From assembly GCF_008692785.1 (NCBI RefSeq), contig NZ_VXJV01000012.1:36820-100819 (forward strand): a DNA stretch of 64,000 bases, given 5' to 3'. The DNA is from Salmonella enterica subsp. diarizonae (lineage in GTDB: Bacteria > Pseudomonadota > Gammaproteobacteria > Enterobacterales > Enterobacteriaceae). Below the pieces are notes generated by a model, which did not search any database, was not told the DNA's origin, and saw only the letters and a program-made list of their open reading frames with translations. The translations under genes were made by a program, and so were the position numbers. Of the stretch, positions 47,806-59,709 are shown one piece after another. The first letter of the stretch is position 1; every line of letters starts with the position of its first letter.

Positions 47806-48627
47806 ATGCAGTCGCGTCGGTTTCATCGATTAAGCCGCTTTCGTAAAAATAAACGTCTGTTGCGTGAACGTCTGCGTCAGCGGATCTTTTTCAGAGACAG
47901 AGTGGTGCCGGAAATGATGGAAAACCCAAGAGTATTAGTCCTTACAGGTGCAGGAATTTCTGCAGAGTCTGGTATTCGTACGTTTCGCGCGGCGGATGGT
48001 CTTTGGGAAGAGCATCGGGTTGAAGATGTGGCGACGCCGGAAGGATTCGCCCGCAATCCGGCGCTGGTGCAGACGTTTTATAATGCCCGCCGTCAGCAGC
48101 TTCAACAGTCGGAAATTCAACCTAATGCGGCGCATCTGGCGTTAGCGAGGCTTGAAGAGACGCTTGGCGATCGCTTCTTGCTGGTGACGCAAAATATCGA
48201 CAATTTGCATGAGCGCGCGGGTAATCGCAACATCATTCATATGCATGGCGAGCTGTTGAAGGTGCGCTGTTCGCAGAGTGGCCAGATTCTGGAATGGAAC
48301 GGTGATGTGATGCCGGAAGATAAATGTCACTGCTGCCAGTTCCCGGCGCCGCTACGCCCGCACGTGGTGTGGTTTGGCGAGATGCCGCTCGGCATGGATG
48401 AAATATATATGGCGCTGTCGATGGCGGATATTTTTATCGCCATCGGTACATCCGGTCATGTCTATCCGGCTGCGGGTTTTGTGCATGAAGCAAAACTGCA
48501 CGGCGCGCATACGGTGGAACTGAATCTTGAGCCAAGTCAGGTCGGTAGCGAGTTTGAAGAGAAGCACTACGGCCCGGCAAGCCAGGTCGTGCCGGAATTT
48601 GTTGATAAGCTCTTGAAAGGTCTGTAG
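47806..48627 (+). CDS. cobB: CobB, NAD-dependent protein deacylase (sirtuin)
   Basis: CobB removes acetyl and succinyl groups from lysines, and is needed in Salmonella to reactivate acetyl-CoA synthetase. The 273-residue protein has [14 protein letters not shown] (residues 48-61), [12 protein letters not shown] (128-139) with catalytic His147 in MHGEL, and the Cys zinc site (Cys155 and the CHCC cluster). An N-terminal basic extension (residues 1-37) precedes Met38. Use of Met38 (47917) would give the 236-residue short form described in Salmonella. Precedes a REP unit and convergent potD. Confidence 0.97.
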   Translation: MQSRRFHRLSRFRKNKRLLRERLRQRIFFRDRVVPEMMENPRVLVLTGAGISAESGIRTFRAADGLWEEHRVEDVATPEGFARNPALVQTFYNARRQQLQQSEIQPNAAHLALARLEETLGDRFLLVTQNIDNLHERAGNRNIIHMHGELLKVRCSQSGQILEWNGDVMPEDKCHCCQFPAPLRPHVVWFGEMPLGMDEIYMALSMADIFIAIGTSGHVYPAAGFVHEAKLHGAHTVELNLEPSQVGSEFEEKHYGPASQVVPEFVDKLLKGL

Positions 48628-48635
48628 TTCTATTT

Positions 48636-48703
48636 GCCGGATGGCGCTGCGCTTATCCGGCCTACATTCATGTTACGTTCATCTGTAGGCCAGATAGGCG
48701 CTT
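48636..48703. repeat. REP-type palindromic repeat between cobB and potD
   Basis: GCCGGATGGCGCTGCGCTTATCCGGCCTAC (split, 48636-48664) is followed by CTGTAGGCCAGATAGGCG (48683-48700), a partner in inverted orientation, in the convergent cobB/potD gap. Confidence 0.78.
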
Positions 48704-48711
48704 TGGCTGAA

Positions 48712-49758
48712 TTAGCGTCCGGCTTTTAGCTTCTGATAATACTCTTCATAAATTGCGCTGGCGTCGCCGACATCGTTTTGCCACTCGCCTTTGCTGATGG
48801 TTTGCGCATCCGGATAGAGCGACTTATCATTGGCGACCTCCGGGCTTAACAGCTTACGCGCCGCCAGGTTTGGGGTAGGGTAGCCGATGGTTTCCGCCAC
48901 CTCTTTCGCAACGTCAGGACGCAGCAGGAAGTTGATTAGCTTCAGCGCGCCCTCTTTATTTTTCGCGTTCGCCGGAATAGCCAGGCTATCCATCCAGAAA
49001 ATGCCGCCTTCCTTCGGCCAGACGACCTCCAGCGGCGTGCCAGCCTGACGAGCAACGAAGGCCGAGCCGTTCCACACCATCCCCAGGTTGACTTCCCCTT
49101 CCATATACGGATTCGCCGGATTATCGGAGTTGAAGGCCGCTACGTTTGGCATCAGTTTTTTTAACTCTTCATATGCTGCTTTGATCTCTTTCGGATCGGT
49201 GGTGTTACCGGAATACCCCAGCTTGCGCAGCGCCATCTGGAATACTTCTCGCGCATCGTCGGTTAAAAGTAGGCTATTTTTATATTCCGGTTTCCATAAG
49301 TCAGCCCAGCTGGTAATGGTTTTTGGATCGATAGCATCGCTGTTCACGCCAATCGCCGTTGCGCCCCAGATATACGGAACAGAATAATCGTTATTGGGGT
49401 CAAACGGTTTGTTGAGCATTTCCGGATCGAGGTTGTGGAAATTGGTTAATTTCGACTTATCGATCTTCTGGATCATGCCTTCTTTGCGCATTTTGTCGAC
49501 ATAGTATGTAGAAGGAACAACCAGGTCATACGCGCCATCTTTATAGGTTTTGAGTTTGGCATACATGGTTTCATTCGATTCGTAGGTTGAATAAATAACC
49601 TTAATGCCTGTCTCCTTCGTGAACTGTTCCAGCAGTCCAGGCGGTACATACTCAGTCCAGTTATAGAAATAGAGTGTGTTGTTGTCATCGGCATGAGCGG
49701 CACTCATACCCAGCGCCAGGGCGCCCGCCGCGAGCAGGTGGCGTGACCATTTTTTCAT
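48712..49758 (-). CDS. potD: PotD, periplasmic spermidine/putrescine-binding protein
   Basis: PotD is the substrate-binding component of the PotABCD importer, with preference for spermidine. The 348-residue protein has a signal peptide cut near AHA, residue 23. The two-lobed fold has acidic and aromatic ligand residues in the cleft (WTEYVP near 34-39). ATG at 49758 lies 24 bases after the potC stop. The pot operon order ABCD is conserved on this strand. Confidence 0.98.
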   Translation of the reverse strand: MKKWSRHLLAAGALALGMSAAHADDNNTLYFYNWTEYVPPGLLEQFTKETGIKVIYSTYESNETMYAKLKTYKDGAYDLVVPSTYYVDKMRKEGMIQKIDKSKLTNFHNLDPEMLNKPFDPNNDYSVPYIWGATAIGVNSDAIDPKTITSWADLWKPEYKNSLLLTDDAREVFQMALRKLGYSGNTTDPKEIKAAYEELKKLMPNVAAFNSDNPANPYMEGEVNLGMVWNGSAFVARQAGTPLEVVWPKEGGIFWMDSLAIPANAKNKEGALKLINFLLRPDVAKEVAETIGYPTPNLAARKLLSPEVANDKSLYPDAQTISKGEWQNDVGDASAIYEEYYQKLKAGR

Positions 49759-49782
49759 TTAACGTCCCCTGAATTACGGGCC

Positions 49783-50562
49783 TTACCGGCCCTTGGTTTT
49801 ATCACGAGCAATAAGCTGGCTGGCAATGACCATTACCAGAGACAGCACCAATAACACGGTCGCCAGCGCGTTCACTTCTGGTGAAACGCCGACTTTTACC
49901 ATGGAATAAATCTTTAAGGGTAAAATTTCATAGCCCGGCCCGGTGACAAACGACGAGACCACCACATCGTCCATCGACAACGTAAAGCTCAGCAACCAGC
50001 CCGCCGCCACCGCTGGCATCGCCAGCGGCAGAATGATTTTACGTAAAATCGTTACCTCACTGGCCCCCAGGTCTTTTGCGGCCTCCAGCATTCTGACATC
50101 AAAGCCTTTCAGGCGCGAATAGACCGTGACGACCACAAACGGCAGGCAAAAGGTGATATGCGAGAATAGCAACGACCAAAAGCCCAGTTGAATGCCGAGT
50201 AACATAAACAGCACCAGCAAGGAGATCGCCATCACGATATCCGGCGACATCATCACCACAAACAGCATCCCGCTGACGAATGGCTTCCCGCGAAAGCGGT
50301 AGCGATAAAGCGCCACCGCTGTCAGCGAGCCGATTAGCGTGGCGAAGGTTGCTGAGAAAATCGCCATCGTCAGCGAATGTTGAGCGGCCTGCAACAGACT
50401 GTCGTTATTGACCAGCAGTTCGTACCATTTAGTGGTAAAGCCCTGCCAGTTAATGCCGAACCGCGAACTGTTGAAGGAGTTCACAATCAGAATAATGATG
50501 GGAATATACAGATACGCGTAGATGGCAGTCATGAAACCGCCACGCAGCAGTCGACCGATCAT
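49783..50562 (-). CDS. potC: PotC, spermidine/putrescine permease subunit
   Basis: The 259-residue membrane protein has six predicted helices and the EAA loop (EAAKDLGASEVTILRKIILP), where the PotA ATPase docks. It pairs with PotB to form the channel. ATG at 50562 overlaps the potB stop by four bases. The C-terminus is a few residues shorter than the 264 I recall for E. coli, a minor end difference. Confidence 0.97.
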   Translation of the reverse strand: MIGRLLRGGFMTAIYAYLYIPIIILIVNSFNSSRFGINWQGFTTKWYELLVNNDSLLQAAQHSLTMAIFSATFATLIGSLTAVALYRYRFRGKPFVSGMLFVVMMSPDIVMAISLLVLFMLLGIQLGFWSLLFSHITFCLPFVVVTVYSRLKGFDVRMLEAAKDLGASEVTILRKIILPLAMPAVAAGWLLSFTLSMDDVVVSSFVTGPGYEILPLKIYSMVKVGVSPEVNALATVLLVLSLVMVIASQLIARDKTKGR

Positions 50563-51416
50563 TCAAGTTCCACCTTCTTATTCAACAAGCGGGAAGCCCG
50601 CCAGTAAATCAGCAGCATCAGTCCCATCACGATGGTCAGCGTAATGCTGGTGGCCGCACCAAACGGCCAGTCGCGGATATTCAGGAACTGCACCTTAATC
50701 ACGTTGCCAATCAGCAGGTTTTTCGCGCCACCCATCAAATCGGAGACGTAAAACAGTCCCATTGCCGGCAGCATCACCAGCAGGCAACCGGCGACAATGC
50801 CCGGCATGGTCAATGGAATAATGATGCGGATGAACGTTTGTATTTTACTGGCACCGAGATCGCGTGCGGCCTCCAGTAGCGGTTTATCGAGCTTCTCAAT
50901 GCTGGAGTAGAGCGGCATGACCATAAACGGCAGTAAAATGTAAACCAGGCCGATAATAACTGCGCTCGGGGTGAACATGATGCGAATCGGCGTATCAATC
51001 ACACCCAGCCACAACAGGAATTCATTGAGATAGCCTTTAGTGCTCAGAAAAATTTTCAGCCCATAGATGCGGATCAGCGAGTTGGTCCAGAAAGGAACGA
51101 TCAGCAAAAACAGCAATAACGGGCGTATCTTTTCCGGTAGCTTCGCCAGAAACCAGGCAAAAGGATAGCCCAGCACCAGGCAGGAGAGGGTGGCGATCAG
51201 CGCCATATTCAGAGAGTGCAGAAGCACTTCAAAATAGAGCGGATCGAGCAGGCGCGCATAGTTATCCAGCGTAAAGACCATCTTGACGAACCTGGCGTCG
51301 TCACGGGTCAGAAAGCTGGTGCCAATGATCATCAGGTTGGGCAGAAAGACAAACAACACAAGCCAACCGACGATAGTGACAATCACTACATTCTGGAATT
51401 TACTTGTGTTCTTCAT
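50559..51416 (-). CDS. potB: PotB, spermidine/putrescine permease subunit
   Basis: The 285-residue membrane protein has six predicted helices and the EAA loop ([20 protein letters not shown]). It forms the translocation path together with PotC. The ATG at 51416 overlaps potA by 17 bases. The overlap with potC is four bases. A shorter start (275 residues) 10 codons downstream is used in some annotations. The first 10 residues are conserved enough that I retain the longer form. Confidence 0.95.
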   Translation of the reverse strand: MKNTSKFQNVVIVTIVGWLVLFVFLPNLMIIGTSFLTRDDARFVKMVFTLDNYARLLDPLYFEVLLHSLNMALIATLSCLVLGYPFAWFLAKLPEKIRPLLLFLLIVPFWTNSLIRIYGLKIFLSTKGYLNEFLLWLGVIDTPIRIMFTPSAVIIGLVYILLPFMVMPLYSSIEKLDKPLLEAARDLGASKIQTFIRIIIPLTMPGIVAGCLLVMLPAMGLFYVSDLMGGAKNLLIGNVIKVQFLNIRDWPFGAATSITLTIVMGLMLLIYWRASRLLNKKVELE

Positions 51417-52536
51417 CAGCCAGTACGACCTCCCAGCTTTCTACCCAATTAATGGCCATTTTTTGGTCAAGTGAATGGTCGAAGTCAGGATCGTCTTCGT
51501 TGAAGAATTCGCTGACCATCACCATTTTGCCATTTTCCAGTTCAACCACCGACTCCAGCGTCATACCTTTGTAATTGCGCTCGCGTACGTAGCCGATAAG
51601 CCCTTCGATGTGGTTATCATCGTTGATCTCATCGACGCGTAGATCTTCGGGTCGCAGCAGGACATTCAGCTTTTGACCTGGTTCGACAGCGAAATTGACG
51701 TAAATATTGCACTCCCGACCTTCGACATTGGCGCGGACGCGCTGCTCATCAAGCCGTTCAATGACGGTAGCGTCAAAGCGGTTAATTTCACCGATGAAAC
51801 CAGCGACAAACAGATTTTTAGGCTCTTCATAGATTTCACGCGGCGTGCCGTCTTGCTCAATAACGCCATTACGCATTACCACGATACGATCGGACATGGT
51901 TAGCGCTTCTTCCTGATCGTGAGTGACAAAAACAAACGTGATACCGAGTTTACGCTGTAATGCTTTAAGCTCGTTTTGCATTTGTTTGCGCAATTTATAG
52001 TCCAGCGCGGAGAGCGACTCATCCAGTAATAACAGACGAGGCTTATTCACTACCGCGCGGGCGATAGCCACACGCTGCTGCTGTCCGCCGGAAAGCTGGT
52101 GCGGCTTACGTTGTGCAAATTCTTCAAGCTGCACCATACGCAGCGCGTCGGTTACGCGAGGCGCTATCTCGGCAGCGGGTGTTTTTTGCATTCGTAAGCC
52201 AAACGCGACATTTTCAAACACCGTCATATGCGGAAATAAAGCGTAGCTTTGAAATACGGTATTCACATAACGATTTTCGGCGGGAACGTGGGTAATATCC
52301 TGGTTATCCAACATAATATGCCCGGCATCAACGGTTTCCAGACCGGCAATCAGGCGAAGAACGGTTGTTTTACCACAGCCGGAAGGGCCAAGCAGCGTGA
52401 GGAATTCGCCGTTGTTAATGGTCAGATCCAGTTGCGAAATGACCTCTTTGCCATCGAAACTTTTGCTAATTCCCGACAAAAGCACCAGCGGTGAAAGCGA
52501 ACGCGGTTGTTTATTCAATTTCTTACTCTGTCCCAT
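51400..52536 (-). CDS. potA: PotA, spermidine/putrescine ABC transporter ATPase
   Basis: The 378-residue ATPase energises PotBC. Walker A GPSGCGKT (residues 50-57), the signature LSGGQQQRV and Walker [13 protein letters not shown] are intact. The Walker B Glu is followed by Ser, as in PotA. The C-terminal TOBE-type domain (about 290-378) regulates activity by spermidine. ATG at 52536 leads the potABCD operon. The 250-bp space to pepT is a divergent promoter region. Confidence 0.98.
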   Translation of the reverse strand: MGQSKKLNKQPRSLSPLVLLSGISKSFDGKEVISQLDLTINNGEFLTLLGPSGCGKTTVLRLIAGLETVDAGHIMLDNQDITHVPAENRYVNTVFQSYALFPHMTVFENVAFGLRMQKTPAAEIAPRVTDALRMVQLEEFAQRKPHQLSGGQQQRVAIARAVVNKPRLLLLDESLSALDYKLRKQMQNELKALQRKLGITFVFVTHDQEEALTMSDRIVVMRNGVIEQDGTPREIYEEPKNLFVAGFIGEINRFDATVIERLDEQRVRANVEGRECNIYVNFAVEPGQKLNVLLRPEDLRVDEINDDNHIEGLIGYVRERNYKGMTLESVVELENGKMVMVSEFFNEDDPDFDHSLDQKMAINWVESWEVVLADEEHK

Positions 52537-52786
52537 GTAGACGCAACGGATGGCTGACCGCTGCGGGGTTTGTGGTTAACCACCTTAATCACTCTTAATG
52601 AGGGCGGTCATTCTACGGCAAACCACTGTAATCGCCAATCCTTGTTGCGAATTACTGACTTAGCTTTATAGTCAGAAAGCGTGTCAAAGTGAAATATTCT
52701 TGTTTGCAGGGATAAAAGTGACCTGACGCAATATTTGTCTTTTCTTGCTTATGAATAATGTTGTCACGAAAAGTGAGGGTGACTGC

Positions 52787-54013
52787 ATGGATAAACTACT
52801 TGAGCGTTTTTTACACTACGTATCGCTGGATACCCAATCAAAGTCGGGTGTTCGGCAGGTTCCCAGCACTGAGGGACAGTGGAAGTTACTACGTTTGCTC
52901 AAACAGCAGCTCGAAGAGATGGGGCTGGTTAACATTACATTAAGCGAAAAAGGGACGTTGATGGCGACGCTCCCGGCCAATGTTGAGGGTGATATTCCCG
53001 CCATTGGTTTTATCTCCCATGTGGATACCTCTCCGGATTTCAGCGGTAAAAACGTTAACCCGCAGATTGTCGAGAATTACCGCGGCGGCGATATTGCATT
53101 AGGGATTGGCGATGAGGTGTTGTCACCCGTGATGTTCCCGGTACTGCATCAATTGCTGGGACAGACGCTGATTACTACCGATGGTAAGACATTGCTGGGT
53201 GCGGACGATAAAGCCGGTGTTGCGGAGATCATGACCGCGCTGGCGGTGCTGAAAGGGAATAATATTCCCCACGGCGAAATTAAAGTGGCGTTTACGCCTG
53301 ACGAAGAGGTAGGGAAAGGCGCGAAGCACTTTGACGTTGAGGCCTTTGGCGCGCAGTGGGCCTATACGGTCGACGGTGGTGGCGTGGGAGAGCTGGAGTT
53401 TGAAAACTTCAATGCCGCCTCGGTGAATATCAAAATTGTCGGCAATAACGTGCATCCCGGTACGGCGAAAGGCGTAATGGTCAATGCGCTGTCGCTGGCG
53501 GCGAGGATTCACGCGGAAGTGCCGACGGATGAAGCGCCTGAAACCACCGAAGGCTACGAAGGGTTTTATCATCTGGCCAGCATGAAGGGCACCGTTGACC
53601 GGGCCGACATGCATTACATTATTCGCGATTTCGACCGTAAGCAATTTGAAGCGCGCAAACGCAAAATGATGGAGATTGCCAAAAAAGTCGGTAAGGGGCT
53701 GCATCCGGACTGCTACATCGAACTGGTGATTGAAGACAGTTATTACAATATGCGCGACAAAGTGGTTGAGTATCCGCATATTCTCGATATCGCCCAGCAG
53801 GCCATGCGCGACTGTCATATTACGCCGGAGATGAAACCGATTCGCGGCGGTACCGATGGGGCGCAGCTTTCGTTTATGGGCCTGCCGTGCCCTAATCTCT
53901 TTACTGGCGGATATAACTATCATGGTAAACATGAGTTTGTGACGCTGGAAGGGATGGAAAAAGCGGTACAGGTGATTGTACGCATTGCGGAGCTGACGGC
54001 GAAGCAGCCGTAA
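52787..54013 (+). CDS. pepT: Peptidase T (tripeptidase)
   Basis: PepT is a zinc aminotripeptidase of the M20 family that is known in Salmonella to be induced without oxygen by FNR. The 408-residue protein has the metal ligands His78, Asp80, Asp140, Glu174 and Asp196, and the catalytic Glu173. ATG at 52787 gives the known start ([11 protein letters not shown]). The upstream extension to 52745 is not conserved. A weak FNR-like GTGAC-N4-CGCAA lies at 52718-52731. The C-terminus ends TAKQP, which I recall as a few residues different in Typhimurium. Confidence 0.97.
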   Translation: MDKLLERFLHYVSLDTQSKSGVRQVPSTEGQWKLLRLLKQQLEEMGLVNITLSEKGTLMATLPANVEGDIPAIGFISHVDTSPDFSGKNVNPQIVENYRGGDIALGIGDEVLSPVMFPVLHQLLGQTLITTDGKTLLGADDKAGVAEIMTALAVLKGNNIPHGEIKVAFTPDEEVGKGAKHFDVEAFGAQWAYTVDGGGVGELEFENFNAASVNIKIVGNNVHPGTAKGVMVNALSLAARIHAEVPTDEAPETTEGYEGFYHLASMKGTVDRADMHYIIRDFDRKQFEARKRKMMEIAKKVGKGLHPDCYIELVIEDSYYNMRDKVVEYPHILDIAQQAMRDCHITPEMKPIRGGTDGAQLSFMGLPCPNLFTGGYNYHGKHEFVTLEGMEKAVQVIVRIAELTAKQP

Positions 54014-54035
54014 TGTTGCGGCCGGATGATTGAGT

Positions 54036-54132
54036 GCCGGATGGCGCAAAGTCAGATGACGCCGCTAACGCGTCTTATCAGGCCTACAGGATCGCTGACC
54101 CTGTAGGCCTGATAAGCGAAGCGCCATCCGGC
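54036..54132. repeat. Nested BIME inverted repeat between pepT and roxA
   Basis: Outer arms GCCGGATGGCGC (54036-54047) and GCGCCATCCGGC (54121-54132) surround inner arms of 17 bp (54074-54090 and 54100-54116), all perfect, with a 9-base central loop. The convergent pepT and roxA both end against it, so it can serve as a bidirectional 3' end. Confidence 0.9.
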
Positions 54133-54144
54133 GCTACAGTTAAT

Positions 54145-55266
54145 TTATCCTTCGAAGAACCAGTATCCGCTGTTCACCAGCGCCGCCAGCATCGCGAGAA
54201 AAGACGGGTCTTCCAGCGCAGCGCCGAAGTTGTCGGCGGACAGTACCATATGGCTGGCGAGCGCCTCCAGAGCGGGGCGGTGCGGGGAGTCTATTTTTTC
54301 GCCATTCGCATAGACATCATCGCCGATACGCAATACGCGAAGCCCGCCGAGACGTACCAATGCCTCGCCTTGCTTTAAGGCATCGTAAATTTCATCAGGC
54401 TGATACGGCGGCTCCGGCGGCGCGATATCCAGTTCATGGCGTGACTGGGAGATAAACTCGCCAAGCCACTGCTGGAAATGCGCGGGTTGATTGATCAAAT
54501 CGAGCATCATATTGCGCAGTTTATCCATCTCCTGCGGCAGGATATCCGCCGGATGTTCGCGAGACGGCATATTCGGGTCGCTGTAGTATGTGTTGCCCAG
54601 CTCCCGTTGCAGGACGTAATCGGCAAAACCGCTGATCAACTCACGGCTATTGGGCGCGCGAAAACCGACCGAATAGTTCATGGCGTTTTCCAGGGCATAA
54701 CCTTCATGCGGGAATCCAGGCGGAATATACAGAATGTCGCCCGGTTCCAGTTCTTCGTCAATAATGGCGTCGAACGGATCGACCTGCAGTAGGTCGGGAT
54801 GCGGGCAGTGCTGACGCATTTGCAGCTTTTCGCCCACGCGCCAGCGACGGCGACCGGTTCCCTGGATAATAAACACATCATACTGATCCAGGTGCGGGCC
54901 TACGCCGCCGCCGGGAACGGAAAAGGAGATCATCAGATCGTCGATACGCCAGTCCGGCAGCGCGCGGAACGGGCGCATCAACGCGGCGGTTGGTTCGTGC
55001 CAGTGGTTTACCGCCTGCACCAGCAGCGACCAGTTGCTCTCACCCAGATGATCGTAGCTTTCGAAAGGGCCGTGGTTGACCTGCCATTTGCCATCCTGAT
55101 GGCTAACGAGACGACTGTCGATTTCGCTTTCCATCGCCAGCCCCGCCAGCTCATCCGGCGAGAGCGGATCGATAAAGTTGGTAAACCCACGTTTTAAGAC
55201 CACCGGACGTTTTTGCCAGTGGCGTTCAAGAAAGTCGGGCCAGTTAAGAGTCAATTGGTATTCCAT
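54145..55266 (-). CDS. roxA: RoxA (YcfD), 2-oxoglutarate-dependent ribosomal protein L16 arginine hydroxylase
   Basis: RoxA uses Fe(II), oxygen and 2-oxoglutarate to hydroxylate an arginine of L16. The 373-residue JmjC protein has the iron ligands His125 and Asp127 (HLDQYD) and His187 (GFPHEGY), a dimerisation region and a C-terminal winged-helix-like region. ATG at 55266 starts MEYQLTLNWP. A longer start (55296) is not conserved. It lies 80 bases downstream of phoQ on the same strand. Confidence 0.97.
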   Translation of the reverse strand: MEYQLTLNWPDFLERHWQKRPVVLKRGFTNFIDPLSPDELAGLAMESEIDSRLVSHQDGKWQVNHGPFESYDHLGESNWSLLVQAVNHWHEPTAALMRPFRALPDWRIDDLMISFSVPGGGVGPHLDQYDVFIIQGTGRRRWRVGEKLQMRQHCPHPDLLQVDPFDAIIDEELEPGDILYIPPGFPHEGYALENAMNYSVGFRAPNSRELISGFADYVLQRELGNTYYSDPNMPSREHPADILPQEMDKLRNMMLDLINQPAHFQQWLGEFISQSRHELDIAPPEPPYQPDEIYDALKQGEALVRLGGLRVLRIGDDVYANGEKIDSPHRPALEALASHMVLSADNFGAALEDPSFLAMLAALVNSGYWFFEG

Positions 55267-55346
55267 GTTAAGTATCCGCAGGCTGGTATCTGACACCGAT
55301 TATAACGGATGCTTAACGAGATGCGTGGAAGAACGCACAGAAATGT

Positions 55347-56810
55347 TTATTCCTCTTTCTGTGTGGGATGCTGTCGGCCAAAAACGACCTCCATGCGGGC
55401 ACCGCCGAGCAGACTGTCGCTGGCGATGATCTGCCCGGCGTATTGTTCCGTAATCTCGCGAGCGACAGCCAGCCCCACGCCTTGTCCTGGTCGTAGGGTA
55501 TCGGCGCGCTGACCGCGATCAAACACCAGGGAACGTTTACTGTGGGGAATGCCTGGGCCGTCATCTTCGACGAAAATATGCAAATGATCGTCGGTCTGGC
55601 GAGCCGAAATCTCGACAAACTCCAGACAATATTTACAAGCGTTGTCCAGGACGTTGCCCATCACTTCGACAAAATCGTTTTGCTCGCCGACAAAACTGAT
55701 CTCCGGTGAAATATCCATACTGATATTCACGCCTTTACGCTGATAAACTTTATTTAGCGCGGAGATCAGGTTATCTAACAGCGGCGCGACGGGATGTAGT
55801 TCGCGGCTTAACAAAACACCGCTACCGCGCATACTGGCGCGATGCAAATAATAGCCAATCTGCTGAGAAATCCGGCTGATCTGTTCCAGCATCACCGGTT
55901 CGGCTTTGCTGACGCTCATCTTCTCGTTGCGTAAAGAGCGTAACGTACTCTGCAAAACCGCGAGCGGCGTTTTTAAACTATGCGTCAGGTCGGTCAGGGT
56001 CGTGCGGTATTTGTTGTAACGTTCACGCTCACTTTTTAGCAGTTGATTAAGGTTACGCACCAGGCTGGTCAGCTCACGCGTCGTCTCCGGATTGAGCATT
56101 TCGCGGTGATGATCTTCAAGCTCACGAACTTCCCGCGCCAGCGCCTCGATAGGGCGTAAGCTCCACCAGGCGGCGATCCACAGTAAAGGAATGACTAATA
56201 ATAAATTGGCGGCCAGCACATACACGAACCAGCTCCACACCATATATGAGCGTTTTAGCTCTATCGGAATGGTATCGACCACCACAATCGTTAACTGCGG
56301 CATCCGCGCCGTAGCAGGATAAATATTCACCGCTACTGAGTGGGTCATTTCCGCATCATTGTCATCTGCACGTACTTCTTTTAGTTTTTCCTGCGCGGAA
56401 TGGTCTTCGCTCAACAGCGTGCTGGTGGCGTCTACGTTAGTTTCAATTTCATGGAAGCCGTTCGTTTTTAACCATTCCGGTTGAATACTTTTAATCAGCC
56501 AGGGAATGTTGCGCTGCGTCCATAATAATTTGCCCGTTTCATCGTAAATCAGCGTCATGGTTGGGCTTTGCATGTCCAGATGTTCAGGCAGCTCAACGCT
56601 GATTTTATTATTTTCCCATTTAGCGAGGGTATAAAACAGATTGCTTTCGCCGCGCAGCAGACGAAATGTGGTTTTATCAAAACTCACACTATAGCCGACC
56701 AGCGCAACCATGCCATACGCCAGAGAAAGCACCAGCACGACGCCGGCTGTCGCCAGCAAAAAACGAACCCGTAGCGACAGCGGCAGAAAATGGCGAGCAA
56801 ATTTATTCAT
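55347..56810 (-). CDS. phoQ: PhoQ, Mg/antimicrobial peptide/acid sensor kinase
   Basis: PhoQ senses low Mg, acid pH, cationic peptides and osmotic upshift, and controls Salmonella virulence through PhoP. The 487-residue protein has two membrane helices (about 17-38 and 195-215) around a periplasmic PAS-like sensor, a HAMP domain, His277 (THSLKTPL) and a C-terminal ATPase (DNACKY, GPGIP). Thr48 is wild type. The acidic patch at residues 148-154 reads A-D-D-N-D-A-E, where I recall E-D-D-D-D-A-E in Typhimurium: see findings. ATG at 56810 shares its A with the phoP stop. Confidence 0.98.
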   Translation of the reverse strand: MNKFARHFLPLSLRVRFLLATAGVVLVLSLAYGMVALVGYSVSFDKTTFRLLRGESNLFYTLAKWENNKISVELPEHLDMQSPTMTLIYDETGKLLWTQRNIPWLIKSIQPEWLKTNGFHEIETNVDATSTLLSEDHSAQEKLKEVRADDNDAEMTHSVAVNIYPATARMPQLTIVVVDTIPIELKRSYMVWSWFVYVLAANLLLVIPLLWIAAWWSLRPIEALAREVRELEDHHREMLNPETTRELTSLVRNLNQLLKSERERYNKYRTTLTDLTHSLKTPLAVLQSTLRSLRNEKMSVSKAEPVMLEQISRISQQIGYYLHRASMRGSGVLLSRELHPVAPLLDNLISALNKVYQRKGVNISMDISPEISFVGEQNDFVEVMGNVLDNACKYCLEFVEISARQTDDHLHIFVEDDGPGIPHSKRSLVFDRGQRADTLRPGQGVGLAVAREITEQYAGQIIASDSLLGGARMEVVFGRQHPTQKEE

Positions 56811-57484
56811 TAGCGCAATTCAAAAAGATATCCTTGTCCGCGTACGGTGGTAATGACATCGTGCGGATACTGGGCCTGTATTTTTTTTCGCAGACGCCCC
56901 ATCAGGACATCAATGGTATGGCTTTCCCGCAGTTCCGCATCCGGATACAGTTGAAGCATCAGCGAATCTTTGCTGACCACTTTACCGTTGTTACGGATAA
57001 GCGTTTCCATAATGGTGTATTCGAACGCCGTGAGTTTGATGACCTCTTCATTGACGGATAATTCCCGACGTGAGAGATCCACCTGGAAAGGCGGGATGTT
57101 GATCACCTGGGAGGCCAGGCCGCTATTACGCCGCATTAACGCTTGCATACGCGCCATTACCTCTTCGATGTGGAACGGCTTCGTCACGTAATCATCGGCC
57201 CCGGAGCTGAGAACCTCAACTTTATCCTGCCAGCCTTCGCGCGCGGTTAACACCAGCACTGGCAGTGAAACATCACTGCTGCGCCAGCGGCGTATTAAGG
57301 AAAGACCGTCTTCATCCGGCAGACCTAAATCGACAATAGCGATATCCGGAAGGTGCTCATTAAGGTAGTAATCTGCTTCCCTGGCATCTTCTGCGGCATC
57401 GACCTGGTGACCTGAATCCTGGAGCTGAACCTTCAGGTGGTGGCGTAATAATGCATTATCCTCTACAACCAGTACGCGCATCAT
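56810..57484 (-). CDS. phoP: PhoP, response regulator of PhoPQ
   Basis: PhoP controls Mg transport, lipid A and intracellular survival genes. The 224-residue OmpR-type regulator has a receiver domain with Asp52 as phosphorylation site (IVDLGLP), Asp11 and Lys102-type conserved residues (TKPF), and a C-terminal winged helix (residues 130-224). The start [10 protein letters not shown] is the Salmonella form. Expressed from a PhoP-dependent promoter with a perfect PhoP box (57544-57560). Overlaps phoQ by one base. Confidence 0.99.
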
Positions 57485-57525
57485 CTCTTCTCCCTTGTGT
57501 TAACAATAAGAACAGTCTAGCGTTG

Positions 57526-57560
57526 ATTATGGTGCTTTGGGGATAAACAGTTAATAAACC
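57526..57560 (-). promoter_or_regulatory. PhoP box and autoregulated phoP promoter
   Basis: On the minus strand GGTTTA-TTAAC-TGTTTA (57544-57560) is an exact PhoP direct repeat. Twelve bases later lies -10 CATAAT (57526-57531). This fits the known positive autoregulation of phoPQ, in which the box replaces the -35. Confidence 0.9.
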
Positions 57561-57570
57561 AGACAAATAG

Positions 57571-57599
57571 TCACCCTCTTTCTGAAGAAAAGAGGGTGA
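57571..57599 (-). terminator. Possible purB terminator hairpin
   Basis: The stem TCACCCTCTT / AAGAGGGTGA with a loop of nine bases lies between purB and phoP. A convincing T run is lacking, so it may be a weak or Rho-aided terminator. Confidence 0.5.
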
Positions 57600-57607
57600 G
57601 GCACGCA

Positions 57608-58981
<1,374 letters not shown>

Positions 58982-59623
58982 TCATAACTCCGGGGTTAAA
59001 TGAGCAAGAATTTGTTTTGCCTGAGTCGTCAGGCGATGACGAGAAAACATAAGCTGTAGGCGACCACCGCCTACCTGATGCCAGAGCACGGCTGCGCGGA
59101 TACCTGCCAGTAGCGAGGCGCGGACTTTGGCCTGAACCTGCGGGCTTTGCAGTACGGCCGGGGAGCCCGTCACCTGAATGCGCGGGCCCAACGGGCTAAT
59201 CACATCCACGTAGATACCCGCCATGGCGCTCATTAGCGTGTCTGACTGTAAATCAAAATGGTCAAGCTGGCGCTGAAGGCCGTTAATGCGATCGCCTAAC
59301 GTATTCAACGCGCCTTTGGCGGATGACAGCTTGCGCTCCAGCACCATCAGGCTAAGTGTATAACGAGTCAGTTCGGCGTTAAGTCCTTGTCGGTTGCTGG
59401 CATTCAGCACGCCGAGCAGCGTTTCCAGACCAAGACGCAGGTTAGCTTCACTGCCGCCGAACACGCCCAGAGTAGAGCTGGGATTCATATCAATGACACT
59501 GTTGAGTGAAACGTGCAACGCGTCGGCATCACAGTGCCCCTGGTGCGCCAGTTGTTGTACCAGGCGTGCCGACTGGCAAATGCCAGACAGCGCGAGGGTG
59601 ATGTCATAATAATTCTTTGCCAC
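58982..59623 (-). CDS. hflD: HflD, lysogeny regulation protein homologue
   Basis: The 213-residue peripheral inner-membrane protein interacts in E. coli with phage lambda CII and lowers lysogeny. Predicted mainly helical with no catalytic motif. Two GTG starts are possible, 59629 and 59623. The second has an AAGGAAG site at eight-base spacing and gives the known N-terminus AKNYYDIT, so I chose it. Lies between mnmA and purB on the same strand. The biological role outside phage infection is not established. Confidence 0.94.
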   Translation of the reverse strand: MAKNYYDITLALSGICQSARLVQQLAHQGHCDADALHVSLNSVIDMNPSSTLGVFGGSEANLRLGLETLLGVLNASNRQGLNAELTRYTLSLMVLERKLSSAKGALNTLGDRINGLQRQLDHFDLQSDTLMSAMAGIYVDVISPLGPRIQVTGSPAVLQSPQVQAKVRASLLAGIRAAVLWHQVGGGRLQLMFSRHRLTTQAKQILAHLTPEL

Positions 59624-59709
59624 AATCACTGCTTCCTTGTATCAAATAAAATACACTTCATCTTTTAAGCCGCTTTGAGGCGACTTGAATGATGTTGTGT
59701 ATTGAATAA

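Noticed and set aside
53123..54049. A 308-codon open frame opposite pepT
   Set aside because: Antisense of a conserved enzyme, with His/Arg-rich low-complexity translation and no domain or ribosome site.
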